9,454 nucleotides of DNA, from positions 1 through 9,454 of the forward strand of contig JAUILO010000097.1 in the NCBI GenBank assembly GCA_030432775.1, written 5' to 3'. This DNA is from Alphaproteobacteria bacterium. Its GTDB lineage: Bacteria; Pseudomonadota; Alphaproteobacteria; Micavibrionales; Micavibrionaceae. The notes below the pieces were generated by a model. The model ran no database searches. It was not told the DNA's origin and saw nothing but the letters and a program-made list of their open reading frames with translations. The position numbers and the translations under genes are program-made. This document shows positions 1 to 7,442 of the stretch, in pieces. The stretch's first letter is position 1; each line of letters begins with the position of its first letter.

Positions 1-1
1 T

Positions 2-460
2 ACCACACTTCACACGAATGATTCGTTCGGTGCGGTACCGCGACTTTTTGATCTGGGGTTAAAGCCAGGCATGGTGGCCGGTGCGATTGTTTCTATTTTC
101 GCCCAGCGTCTTGTGCGCCGGGTCTGTAAGGATTGCCGCGAACCTTATACTGCTAGTGAAGAGGAATGCCGTTTAATGGGGGTCGAGGCATCGGATGCTC
201 CGACTATTTACCGTGCGCGCCAAGGTGGCTGTAAAGTTTGTGGCGGTATGGGGTATAAAGGCCGTACGGCTGTGGTTGAAATTCTGTATTTTGATGAGGA
301 TTTGGATGAATTGCTTGCAAGGGCAGCGTCTAAAGCTGATTTAAGAGCTAAAGCTATTGAAAATGGCTTTAAAAGTATGCGTGATGATGGCATGCTGAAA
401 ATCTTGGAAGGGGTGACAACCTTTGATGCGTTAGCAAAAGTCGTCAATGTTAATGATTAA
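2..460 (+). CDS. pilB: Pilus extension ATPase, PilB/GspE/MshE family (C-terminal part, 5' truncated by window)
   Basis: This is the last 152 residues of a secretion/pilus assembly ATPase, the cytoplasmic hexameric motor that powers pilin polymerisation. The frame is open from base 2, so the true start lies upstream; the ATG at 71 is internal. Visible family marks are the His-box TLHTNDS at fragment residues 2-8, the AQRLVRRVC stretch, and the tetracysteine zinc site made of C42/C45 (CKDC) and C77/C80 (CKVCGGMGYKGR). That zinc site is typical of PilB, GspE and MshE and is absent from PilT. The Walker A and B motifs would lie upstream, outside the window. The next gene is the platform protein, the usual partner. 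PilB, MshE and GspE cannot be separated from this C-terminal piece alone; the presence of pilT downstream favours a pilus motor over a type II secretion ATPase. Confidence 0.93.
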   Translation, partial: TTLHTNDSFGAVPRLFDLGLKPGMVAGAIVSIFAQRLVRRVCKDCREPYTASEEECRLMGVEASDAPTIYRARQGGCKVCGGMGYKGRTAVVEILYFDEDLDELLARAASKADLRAKAIENGFKSMRDDGMLKILEGVTTFDALAKVVNVND

Positions 461-507
461 AGAAAATTTACGTGTTATCCTAAGTAATTAAACAATTGTG
501 ATTCTTT

Positions 508-522
508 AAACCTGTCTGGTTT
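508..522. other. Small inverted repeat just before the platform gene start
   Basis: AAACC and GGTTT form a 5-bp perfect inverted repeat around a 5-base loop, ending 5 bases before the ATG at 528. It sits where a ribosome binding site would be expected, and no clear Shine-Dalgarno sequence is visible in this 67-base gap (461-527). The stem is short and only two of its pairs are G-C, so it may be chance. Confidence 0.25.
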
Positions 523-527
523 GTACT

Positions 528-1751
528 ATGCAAAGATATAAATATAGAGCTGTTAATTCAAAAGGTCGTCAGGTTCGTGGTGTGATTGCCGCGGCAAACG
601 AGATTGACCTGCATAACCAGTTGCAATCCTCGGGGATGGAACTGGTACAATGTGGCGCTATTTCGGACAAGAAGGGTAAGCTGGCGCAGCTTGGTGGCGC
701 TAAAATCAAGTTACGTGATCTGATTCAGCTCTTTACCCATTTGTTGCAGATGCAGACCGCAGGCGTGCCGCTTCTAGATTCTCTTGGTGATATTCGTGAT
801 ACGACCGAACATAATGGCTTACGCGATATTATGTCGGAAATTTATCGTGATGTATCAGAAGGCAGTTCTTTGTCTGAAGCTATGGGGAAACACCCGAAAG
901 TTTTTACAAGCTTGTTCGTCTCGCTGGTGTCTTCTGGTGAAGAAACCGGTGATTTATCCGGCGTATATAAACAGCTCATTAAATATATGAAATGGGTTGA
1001 CGGTATGCAGGCCAAAGTGCGTAAAGCGACGCGTTACCCTATGTTTGTTGGCGGCTTTGTTATTATAACCGTTGTTGTGATGATGGCGGTAGTTGTGCCG
1101 CAAATTATTGGCTTTATTGAAGGCGAGATGAAGACAGAGATTCCTATTTATACCAGAGCTTTGATGGTGACATCCGATTTTTGTGTGAATTACTGGTATG
1201 TACTGATATTAACGCCTATAGCTATTGTCGCATCATATAAGGTAGCGCGAAGTGTATCGGATACGGCAGCTTATCAGCTTGATGCATTATGGTTGAAGGC
1301 TCCGAAATTCGGCAGTTTGATACGAAAAATCAATATCGCGCGTTTTTCACAAACTTTCGGTGCATTGTTTGCCAGTGGTATTCCTGTGTTGCAGGGGCTT
1401 GAAGCTGCGCAAAAAACAATTACAAATTTGGCTATTTCAGAGGCTTTGGACGGTGTGCGTGAGCAGGTTCAAAATGGTAGTCCACTTTCTGATGCGTTTA
1501 ATTCATCTGGAGAATTTCCAAGTATGGTCGTTCGCATGTTGAAAGTTGGTGAAGAATCTGGAAACCTAAAGGGCACGCTGGATGAAGTTGCTGAATTTTA
1601 TACGCAAGACGTGGATGAGGCAGTGTCAGCAATGATTACAATGATTGAGCCAATGCTAACGCTAATATTGGGTGGGATGATTATGTGGATTGCTGCCGGT
1701 GTGTTTGGTCCGATTTACGAAAGTTTCTCGAACATAAGTGATTTGATGTAA
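528..1751 (+). CDS. pilC: Type IV pilus inner-membrane platform protein, PilC/GspF/MshG family
   Basis: A 407-residue polytopic inner-membrane protein that couples the cytoplasmic ATPases to pilin assembly. It shows the duplicated GspF domain. The first copy, about residues 65-190, carries LLQMQTAGVPLLDSL and the SGEETGDLSGVY motif; the second, about residues 270-395, carries ALFASGIPVLQGLEAA and the matching VGEESGNLKGTLDEVA motif. Membrane helices are predicted near 171-194, 222-240 and 371-393, the usual arrangement with the soluble domains in the cytoplasm. The length matches the family (about 400). The ATG start gives a normal N-terminus (MQRYKYRAVNSKGR, the short beta-rich leader typical of PilC). 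It follows the extension ATPase by 67 bases and precedes the alignment-complex genes by 14, suggesting one transcript. GspF of a type II system is the main alternative. Confidence 0.95.
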   Translation: MQRYKYRAVNSKGRQVRGVIAAANEIDLHNQLQSSGMELVQCGAISDKKGKLAQLGGAKIKLRDLIQLFTHLLQMQTAGVPLLDSLGDIRDTTEHNGLRDIMSEIYRDVSEGSSLSEAMGKHPKVFTSLFVSLVSSGEETGDLSGVYKQLIKYMKWVDGMQAKVRKATRYPMFVGGFVIITVVVMMAVVVPQIIGFIEGEMKTEIPIYTRALMVTSDFCVNYWYVLILTPIAIVASYKVARSVSDTAAYQLDALWLKAPKFGSLIRKINIARFSQTFGALFASGIPVLQGLEAAQKTITNLAISEALDGVREQVQNGSPLSDAFNSSGEFPSMVVRMLKVGEESGNLKGTLDEVAEFYTQDVDEAVSAMITMIEPMLTLILGGMIMWIAAGVFGPIYESFSNISDLM

Positions 1752-1765
1752 GGTAAGAATACACG

Positions 1766-3385
1766 ATGCAGTTAACTCTTTTTTCTCAGAACCGATCTGT
1801 ATTATTCATCAGCGATGAAGGCCTATACATATACGCAACATCCCAGTCAGCAGTCAGTTTAGTTGAATATATTCCTTGGGAAACACTGGATTTTGAAGAT
1901 GTCGTTGCGGATCTTCTCAAGAAAGATTGTGGCGCGAAGCCTGTATTGCTGGTCAATGACATGACTGACCAGCATTTCAAAGGCGGTCAAAGACTTCCAA
2001 AAGTCGGGCCTTTGGATAAAAAATCAGTTTTAAAACGCAAACTTGAAGTTTCTTTCCCGAATTATCCTATTCGTGGTGCTTTGCCGATTAAAGGTGAAAA
2101 GCGTGACCCGAAAGGAACGATGTATTTATTTGCAGCAATTCCGATGTCTGAGGCGATCTCCAAGACATTAAAGGCTGTAAGCATGTCTATGGTGAGTATC
2201 TCCGGTTTTTGTCTGTTACCTGTTGAATCAACAGATATGGTTGCGCAGTTCTCCAAAAAACTGACTGGCGCGACAGAAGAAAAATCTCGCTGGGCTGTGT
2301 TTATGGGACAACACAAATGTGGGTCGTTAAGACAGGTTATTGTTCGTGATGGACAGCTGGCCATGACACGTATGACGCCTGTTTCCGATGCTGCGACAGG
2401 ACCCGAGCAATGGGCAGCGGAGGTTATACAGGAATTTAAGGCGACAATCAGTTATTTGTCCCGTTTCGGGTATTCACCGGAAGAAAAGACAGATCTCATC
2501 ATTATTGGTGATAAAGAAGCGACAGATATTCTTGAGAGCAAGATTAATTTGGAATCCGGACGATTTACGTCATTTACCGCACCGGAAGCTGCCAGCGTTT
2601 TAGGTCTGAAAATTGGTTTGCAGGATGAAACAAGATACGCTGATGCGCTTCATGCGGCTTGGATTGGTAAGAAAACCAGCTTTATTCTGCCGATGGACGC
2701 AAAAGAATTAACCGCGATCAATCAGCCAAGGCAATATGCTGCTGCAGCCAGTGTGTTATTGGTGTTAAGTGCTGGTTTCTTAGGCTGGCAAGTTGCAACA
2801 AATGCACAAGGATTGATCCAGACCCAGCAAGATATATCCGATCAGACTTTTATATTATCCAGCGCTGAAAAAGCATATCAGGAACAAGTAGAGCGTATGA
2901 ACGCGCTGGGCTTTGATGTGAACCTCATTCAAGGTTCTGTTAGTGCCTATAAAGATTTCGAGACAAAACAGCTTAATTCATTGGCATTGATCAAGACAGT
3001 TTCCGAAGCATTGGGTGACGAGCTGCGCCTTGATGAATTTATATTGAATACTTCACGCGTTATTAGGCCTGTGCAGGGGTATCAGGCCTATGGGGCAAAA
3101 CCTAAAGAAGATACGCAGGTTGATGCTGTATTAAAGTTAAGTTTCCCTACAACAGTTGAGCCCGAGGATAGTATTCGTGAGGTGAATGGTCTGACCCAGC
3201 GCTTGAAACGCGCTTTACCGGAATATACGGTTGATATTTCGCGTCAGGTCGCAAGACCAGAATATACGCAGAACGTTTCCGGTGTTGCGAAGGAAAACGA
3301 AAATATTATTTCATCAAAGGATGATTATACGGCCGAAATTGTTCTGACGAGAATGATTACTGACGAGAAGGTACAGAAGCCATGA
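1766..3385 (+). CDS. PilM-PilN-like fusion (GspL/MshI-type) pilus alignment protein
   Basis: A 539-residue protein with three parts. Residues 1 to about 320 are soluble and without a signal peptide, consistent with a PilM/GspL-type actin-like cytoplasmic domain (weak sequence match, judged mainly from position and segments such as DLIIIGDKEATDIL at 243-256). Residues about 324-344 (YAAAASVLLVLSAGFLGWQV) form one hydrophobic helix. Residues 346-385 look like a coiled coil, followed by a periplasmic domain (about 400-535) with the PilN-like ALIKTVSEAL...LRLDEF pattern. In most T4P systems PilM and PilN are separate and PilM grips a short N-terminal peptide of PilN; here they appear joined, as in GspL and MshI. 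The start ATG follows AAGG in TAAGGTAAG at 1749-1757. The stop overlaps the next start by ATGA. The identification rests on architecture and neighbours more than on invariant motifs. Confidence 0.8.
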   Translation: MQLTLFSQNRSVLFISDEGLYIYATSQSAVSLVEYIPWETLDFEDVVADLLKKDCGAKPVLLVNDMTDQHFKGGQRLPKVGPLDKKSVLKRKLEVSFPNYPIRGALPIKGEKRDPKGTMYLFAAIPMSEAISKTLKAVSMSMVSISGFCLLPVESTDMVAQFSKKLTGATEEKSRWAVFMGQHKCGSLRQVIVRDGQLAMTRMTPVSDAATGPEQWAAEVIQEFKATISYLSRFGYSPEEKTDLIIIGDKEATDILESKINLESGRFTSFTAPEAASVLGLKIGLQDETRYADALHAAWIGKKTSFILPMDAKELTAINQPRQYAAAASVLLVLSAGFLGWQVATNAQGLIQTQQDISDQTFILSSAEKAYQEQVERMNALGFDVNLIQGSVSAYKDFETKQLNSLALIKTVSEALGDELRLDEFILNTSRVIRPVQGYQAYGAKPKEDTQVDAVLKLSFPTTVEPEDSIREVNGLTQRLKRALPEYTVDISRQVARPEYTQNVSGVAKENENIISSKDDYTAEIVLTRMITDEKVQKP

Positions 3386-4038
3386 TAAAACATATAGGAG
3401 TAAAGCGAATTGTTGTGCTTGCTATCCTGGTGAGTGTGAACCTTGTATTGGGTGCCTCGGCATATCTTTATTTTGTACCTGAAAACAAGAAGGTGACAAA
3501 CGAACTTTCTGGCTTAAAATCACAGATCGCAACCAAAAGAAATGAAACTTATCAGTTAGAAGATAACTATAAGCTTATTCAGGAACAGCAGGTAGATTAC
3601 GAAAATCTGGTTGAGGCCGGTTTCTTTAATCGTCAGGACCGTCTGGCATTCCGTCGCCGTATGGCTGATATTCGTGCCTATACAAAAGTTTTACGTGCAA
3701 GCTTTGATATTTCTCCAGCGCAGATCGAAGATAATGCAGCCGCAAAAAAAGCCAAACATTCTATTTTGAAAAGCCCTGTGAGCGTGAATATAGAAGCGAT
3801 GGATGATATAGAATTATATCATTTTATATTTTGGCTTGAAAACGGGTTTCCAGGACACACACAGATTACAAGCCTATCAATCAAGCGTGATAAGGATGTG
3901 GATGAAAAAGTCCTTCGCGAGATTGGCACGGGCAACACTATTGTCTTGGTGTCAGGCAAGGTGAAGTTTGATTGGAGAACTATGGTTCCTGAAAATCAAC
4001 TTTCCGGTGATTTCAACGCATTTGCAGAGGACTTCTAG
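3382..4038 (+). CDS. PilO/GspM/MshJ-like pilus alignment protein
   Basis: A 218-residue bitopic inner-membrane protein. Residues 1-8 are short and basic (cytoplasmic), 9-31 are a membrane helix, 36-75 are rich in K, E and Q and look like a coiled coil, and about 100-198 would be the periplasmic ferredoxin-like domain ending in LVSGKVKFDWRTM. This is the PilO/GspM layout; these proteins dimerise with PilN/GspL through coiled coil and periplasmic domain. It starts within the stop of the upstream gene (ATGA, bases 3382-3385), so the two are translationally coupled, fitting subunits made in fixed ratio. Sequence identity to any one family is not obvious by eye, so the assignment combines topology, size and position. 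Confidence 0.8.
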   Translation: MIKHIGVKRIVVLAILVSVNLVLGASAYLYFVPENKKVTNELSGLKSQIATKRNETYQLEDNYKLIQEQQVDYENLVEAGFFNRQDRLAFRRRMADIRAYTKVLRASFDISPAQIEDNAAAKKAKHSILKSPVSVNIEAMDDIELYHFIFWLENGFPGHTQITSLSIKRDKDVDEKVLREIGTGNTIVLVSGKVKFDWRTMVPENQLSGDFNAFAEDF

Positions 4039-4041
4039 GCG

Positions 4042-4674
4042 ATGATTTTTTCTATTAAAAATAAATTTTTCGCTGGTTTGTATTGCGCCTCTATAGCCGT
4101 GTTTGTTCTGTGCAATCCTGCTTCTGCGCAAATGGCAGATGAGGATATTTTCGAAGAATTGGTACAACAAGAGACAAATTCATCCGGCGTTCTTGAAGGG
4201 CGCGGGGAAGAGTTGCTATCTCCTAAAGTTTATTCGGAATTGCAGACAACTTTAGACGGTAAAAAGAATTTGCGTGAGCCATCTGTATATCCTGATGAAA
4301 TGATTACGATGTTCTTCACATATTGGCAGCATGCCTTGTTACAAGAAGCCAAACAGCAATATAACATTGCTACAACCAACCCTGCTACGGCAGCAGCGGC
4401 GGCGCAGTCACAAGTAAGCGTGAATGCCATACGTGAGCTTAGTCTTGGCGGTATTTCATATTTGTCACATAAAGACTGGACTGTATGGTTGAATGGCCAG
4501 CGTATTACGCCTGAAACCATTCCTGAAACTATTATGGATATCCACGTATACAATGAACATATTGAAATCAAATGGTTTGATGAAAAAACAAAAATCATTT
4601 ACCCGGTAAGGTTACATGCTCATGAAAGATTCAATCTGGATACCAGAATGTTCATACCGGGAACACCCAATTAA
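4042..4674 (+). CDS. Secreted PilP/MshK/GspB-like pilus assembly protein
   Basis: A 210-residue exported protein. Residues 1-29 form a Sec signal peptide (basic start, hydrophobic core, cleavage after ASA at 27-29). Cys24 is not in a lipobox, as Leu precedes it, so unlike classical PilP this is probably not a lipoprotein. The middle contains an alanine-rich linker (114-121). The C-terminal region 145-207 carries DWTVWLNGQRITPETIP, then alternating hydrophobic segments and PVRLHAHERFNLDTRMFIPG. A short beta-rich domain with a V-x-L/I-NG motif is shared in spirit with PilP, MshK and GspB C-terminal domains, which contact the secretin periplasmic domains. It starts 3 bases after the PilO-like stop; AGAGG at 4026-4030 may act as ribosome binding site. 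The role is inferred from position (third after the PilMN and PilO genes) and fold pattern; no exact family is claimed. Confidence 0.65.
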   Translation: MIFSIKNKFFAGLYCASIAVFVLCNPASAQMADEDIFEELVQQETNSSGVLEGRGEELLSPKVYSELQTTLDGKKNLREPSVYPDEMITMFFTYWQHALLQEAKQQYNIATTNPATAAAAAQSQVSVNAIRELSLGGISYLSHKDWTVWLNGQRITPETIPETIMDIHVYNEHIEIKWFDEKTKIIYPVRLHAHERFNLDTRMFIPGTPN

Positions 4675-4676
4675 TC

Positions 4677-4691
4677 CAGCTTCGTAAGCTG
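4677..4691. other. Hairpin at the end of the alignment-complex genes
   Basis: CAGCTT and AAGCTG form a perfect 6-bp stem around a 3-base loop, starting 3 bases after the stop of the PilP/MshK-like gene. No T-run follows directly, so it is not a classical intrinsic terminator; it may protect mRNA ends or modestly attenuate transcription into the ABC ATPase gene. The rest of this 59-base gap holds a 10-base palindrome, GTTTTAAAAC, at 4711-4720. Confidence 0.4.
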
Positions 4692-4733
4692 AACCATCGT
4701 GCTAGTTAATGTTTTAAAACAGAGTGAATAGTA

Positions 4734-5468
4734 ATGAATAAACAATCACCAGCCCTGCTTGTTGATGATGTATGCGTTGCATATGATAAAAAAGAAATTG
4801 TCAGTAACATTTCTTTTTCTGTCGATCATGGAGAGACCTTTGGTTTGATTGGTCTAAATGGCGCCGGAAAAACCACTATTATTAAATCGATTTTAGGGCT
4901 TAGGGATTGTGATAAAGGGCAGGTTACTATTGATGGTAACAGCGTATTTGCAAAACAGACACAAAGTAAAATTGCCTTTCTGCCCGAGCGTTTTGATCCG
5001 CCATGGTTTTTAAGCGGCATCGAGTTTATAAAATTTTCCCTGCGACTGTATAATATTCCTTTTGATAAAGAGCGTGTCTATAGCCTGTCAGAAGGTTTAG
5101 CACTCAATTCTTCGGTGTTGAAAAACAAAGTGCAGACATATTCGAAAGGGATGCGCCAGAAACTAGGTATTTTGGCCAATTTGCTAAGTGAGTGTCCACT
5201 TCTTATTCTGGATGAACCGATGAGTGGTTTGGATCCCAAAGCCAGATTATTGGTCAAAGATGCGCTAGAACGTACCAAGTCCGAAGGGAAGACTATATTT
5301 GTTTGTTCACATATTCTGTCTGACATGGATGAAATATGTGATCGTGTTGCAGTGCTAAATAATGGTAGAATAGTATTTCAGGGTGATCCGGCGAAATTGA
5401 AAGAAAATACAAAGGAACCGACCCTAGAAAGAGCTTTTATTCATATAATTGAGGTGAAAGCTGCATGA
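4734..5468 (+). CDS. ABC transporter ATP-binding protein (ABC-2 exporter type), no permease adjacent
   Basis: A 244-residue cytoplasmic ABC ATPase with all catalytic motifs intact: Walker A GLNGAGKTT (40-48), Q-loop region with LPE in place of the usual Gln (83-85), signature YSKGM (136-140), Walker B LLILDEP (156-162), D-loop SGLDP (164-168) and switch His193 in CSHILSD. The LPE Q-loop and YSKGM signature are common in ABC-2 type systems (NatA, GldA and similar), and the C-terminus (TLERAFIHII) is the usual family end. Its partner would be a separate membrane permease, but none is in the window. Substrate is unknown. An AGAGTGA at 4721-4727 is a plausible ribosome binding site. Myxococcus xanthus also carries an ABC ATPase (PilH) with permease PilI inside its pil cluster, which makes a pilus-related role plausible but unproven here. 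Confidence 0.92.
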   Translation: MNKQSPALLVDDVCVAYDKKEIVSNISFSVDHGETFGLIGLNGAGKTTIIKSILGLRDCDKGQVTIDGNSVFAKQTQSKIAFLPERFDPPWFLSGIEFIKFSLRLYNIPFDKERVYSLSEGLALNSSVLKNKVQTYSKGMRQKLGILANLLSECPLLILDEPMSGLDPKARLLVKDALERTKSEGKTIFVCSHILSDMDEICDRVAVLNNGRIVFQGDPAKLKENTKEPTLERAFIHIIEVKAA

Positions 5469-5488
5469 CCTCTGTATCAATAGGGTAA
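5451..5488 (+). other. Strong ribosome binding site and 7-codon reading frame overlapping the ABC ATPase stop
   Basis: GAGGTGA at 5451-5457 lies 7 bases before an ATG at 5465 that overlaps the ATPase stop as ATGA. This is the layout normally seen at the start of a coupled ABC permease. The frame encodes only MTSVSIG before TAA at 5486-5488. The GAGGTG also encodes Glu-Val of the ATPase, so part of the match may be chance. It could be the remnant of a lost permease gene, a small leader frame that passes ribosomes toward the TPR gene, or coincidence. Confidence 0.4.
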
Positions 5489-5575
5489 TTTCTATTACAA
5501 TATTGCAGGATTTAAGTTATGCGACTCCGCAAAATGAAGTTTTAATATTGGATTATATTCAACAGGATAGTTTAT
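5489..5575. other. Spacer between ABC ATPase and TPR gene
   Basis: This AT-rich gap holds no convincing gene or terminator. A weak 5-bp inverted repeat (GTAAT, loop TTCT, ATTAC) covers 5485-5498, overlapping its left edge. AGGA at 5564-5567, 8 bases before the ATG at 5576, is the likely ribosome binding site of the TPR gene. AT-rich stretches such as TTTAATATTGGATTATATT could hide a promoter, but no well-spaced -35/-10 pair stands out. Confidence 0.4.
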
Positions 5576-7411
5576 ATGTCAGATGATCAGAACCCGGATA
5601 AACCTAAGCTGGATTTATCTATTGAAGAGGAAAACACCCAGTCTCCGCGCTCTCCAGCTCCTCTGGATATGGATGAGGATCACACATTAGGTGGTTCTTC
5701 ACCACTGGATGTCGCACCGCCCGATAGACCATTGTCAGGCTCTGGCGATCTGGATGTAAGTGATGATTCTCTTCAAGTTGATGTCGAGGTTATGGACAGT
5801 GAGATCGTCGATTCTATAGAAGATGAAGATTTTCAAGATCTGGATGATCTGCAGGATCTTGCTGCAGATGAGTTTGAAAGTGAAGACGTTGATATTGGCG
5901 AAGATTCAGATGAAGATTATGATTTTTATGATGATGAAGCGGTCATGGCGACAAAGAAAAGATCCTCAGGATTTCCTGTGAAGGCAGCAGCTATAGCAGT
6001 AGTCTTGATCGCAGCTGTAGGTGGCGGCGGATATTTCTACTTGAATAGCGCGGGCAGTGATAAAATAGTGGCCGCAGCGCCTGTTGCAACCCCGGCAGCA
6101 CAGTATGATTCCGTAGACGCAGGCTCTATGCCGGATGCACCTATGCCTTTGAATAATATGGTTGATGATATGGGCGCGATGCCGGATGATGGCTTTGGCT
6201 TGCCGCAACCAACTGTCGCTGAAAATGATATTCCGCGCGGCCCGTCCGGTGATGTTTTCGAAATTGATGCGCAGCCACCAGCTTACCCCGGTAGTGAAGA
6301 CATGGCATCGACAACTGTTTCACCGGATGACTTTGAAATTCCTAGTTTTGGTGATGATAGCCAAATGGATCAAGGCTCAATGGATGACAAGATTCCTGCA
6401 TATGAGGAGCCTAAAATTCCCGCCTATGGTAGTGCGCCTTCAAATATCGAAGAAATGCCCGAAACAGCCCAAATCGAAGAAGACACACAAGATGATTTCT
6501 TTGCAACAGAAACACAGAAAAATGGTATTGAATCTATGGCTCCGCCGATAGTAGAGCATGAAGAATATGACTCTGATGGTACAATGAATGATCTGATGAA
6601 CCGTAACACAACAAGTGCAACACCGAATGTCTTGCCATCACCGACACAAAAGAGTGGTTCGAATTATAAAGTTGGTGAAAACGCAGCACAGAAAAAAGTG
6701 AAGCCGACGCAATACTACGATTCAGGCGTGAATGTTCCGAAATCAACATTGGAAAGTGCCGTAGGGCCTCGTCAGGTTGATCCCGTTGTGGAGCCGGGGT
6801 CTAAATTTGTTGTTGTAAACGGGGTGACGCGTGCAGATAGTCAGGAAGCATTATTGCAAACAGCCAATAGAGCTTTGAGCCTTGAGCGCTATGAAGCCGC
6901 ACTTGATCTGTATAATAAGCTATACGAAAAAAATAAGCGTGATCCACGCATCTTGATGGGGCGCGCAGTATCGTTACACAAAGTTGGACGTATGAACTCA
7001 GCCATTCAAGCCTATGAAGAGCTGCTGGATCTTGATGAAAATAACACAAGTGCGATGGTTAACTTGTTGGGTCTGTTGAAAGAGCAATACCCATCTGTTG
7101 CATCAAGACGTTTGCAAGAACTTCAAGCCAAACATCCTGAAAACGCTTCACTTGCTGCACAGCTTGGCGTTGCCGAAGGTGATCTTGGTAATTACGAAGC
7201 AGCGATCCGTTACTTAGGTATTGCCGCCAGTATCGAGCCTAACAAAGCCCAGCATTACTACAATATGGGGATTATCAGTGAACGTGCAGGCAAAGTGAGC
7301 GGCGCCATTGATGCGTATCAAAAAGCGCTGGATATTGATGCTGTTTATGGCATAAACGCTATTCCAAGAGAGCTGATTTATGACCGTATTGCAATCTTGC
7401 GCCGTCGATAA
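5576..7411 (+). CDS. Membrane-anchored TPR protein with acidic cytoplasmic tail (MshN-like layout)
   Basis: A 611-residue single-pass protein. Residues 1-126 are strongly acidic: between Arg51 and Lys127 there is no Lys or Arg, and 32 of those 75 residues are Asp or Glu. KKR (127-129) precedes a membrane helix at about 134-156, so by the positive-inside rule the N-terminus is cytoplasmic and the rest periplasmic. Residues 160-410 are low-complexity, rich in Pro, Asp, Met and Ala, with PPAY and two KIPAY copies (234-284), probably a flexible linker. Residues 424-592 hold TPR repeats: clear at 424-457, 458-491, 525-558 and 559-592, with a degenerate one between. TPR domains bind protein partners, and MshN of MSHA clusters has this helix-then-TPR order. 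It probably supports assembly of the alignment complex or secretin, an inference from context. FimV is less likely, since its TPR part is cytoplasmic. Confidence 0.85.
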   Translation: MSDDQNPDKPKLDLSIEEENTQSPRSPAPLDMDEDHTLGGSSPLDVAPPDRPLSGSGDLDVSDDSLQVDVEVMDSEIVDSIEDEDFQDLDDLQDLAADEFESEDVDIGEDSDEDYDFYDDEAVMATKKRSSGFPVKAAAIAVVLIAAVGGGGYFYLNSAGSDKIVAAAPVATPAAQYDSVDAGSMPDAPMPLNNMVDDMGAMPDDGFGLPQPTVAENDIPRGPSGDVFEIDAQPPAYPGSEDMASTTVSPDDFEIPSFGDDSQMDQGSMDDKIPAYEEPKIPAYGSAPSNIEEMPETAQIEEDTQDDFFATETQKNGIESMAPPIVEHEEYDSDGTMNDLMNRNTTSATPNVLPSPTQKSGSNYKVGENAAQKKVKPTQYYDSGVNVPKSTLESAVGPRQVDPVVEPGSKFVVVNGVTRADSQEALLQTANRALSLERYEAALDLYNKLYEKNKRDPRILMGRAVSLHKVGRMNSAIQAYEELLDLDENNTSAMVNLLGLLKEQYPSVASRRLQELQAKHPENASLAAQLGVAEGDLGNYEAAIRYLGIAASIEPNKAQHYYNMGIISERAGKVSGAIDAYQKALDIDAVYGINAIPRELIYDRIAILRRR

Positions 7412-7442
7412 TCGATAACTTTAAAAACCGGATTAAACAGCT

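Noticed and set aside
4042..4130. Possible lipoprotein signal at Cys24 of the PilP-like protein
   Set aside because: The residue before the cysteine is Leu and not Gly, Ala or Ser, and a better type I cleavage site (ASA before Gln30) follows.
2..4674. A complete type II secretion system reading of the left half
   Set aside because: Several proteins have GspE/F/L/M resemblance, but the pilT gene with its AVRNLIRE motif in the same block indicates a retractile pilus; no GspC, D or pseudopilin genes are present.
5458..5586. About 42-codon open stretch in the third frame across the ABC-TPR gap
   Set aside because: It has no usual start codon or ribosome site and no resemblance to a permease or other family, so it is likely chance openness in AT-rich spacer DNA.
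6162..6551. 129-codon alternative + frame inside the TPR gene
   Set aside because: It covers the low-complexity linker of the TPR protein; the Met-rich, Lys-rich product reflects a shifted reading of repeated GATGAT-type codons.
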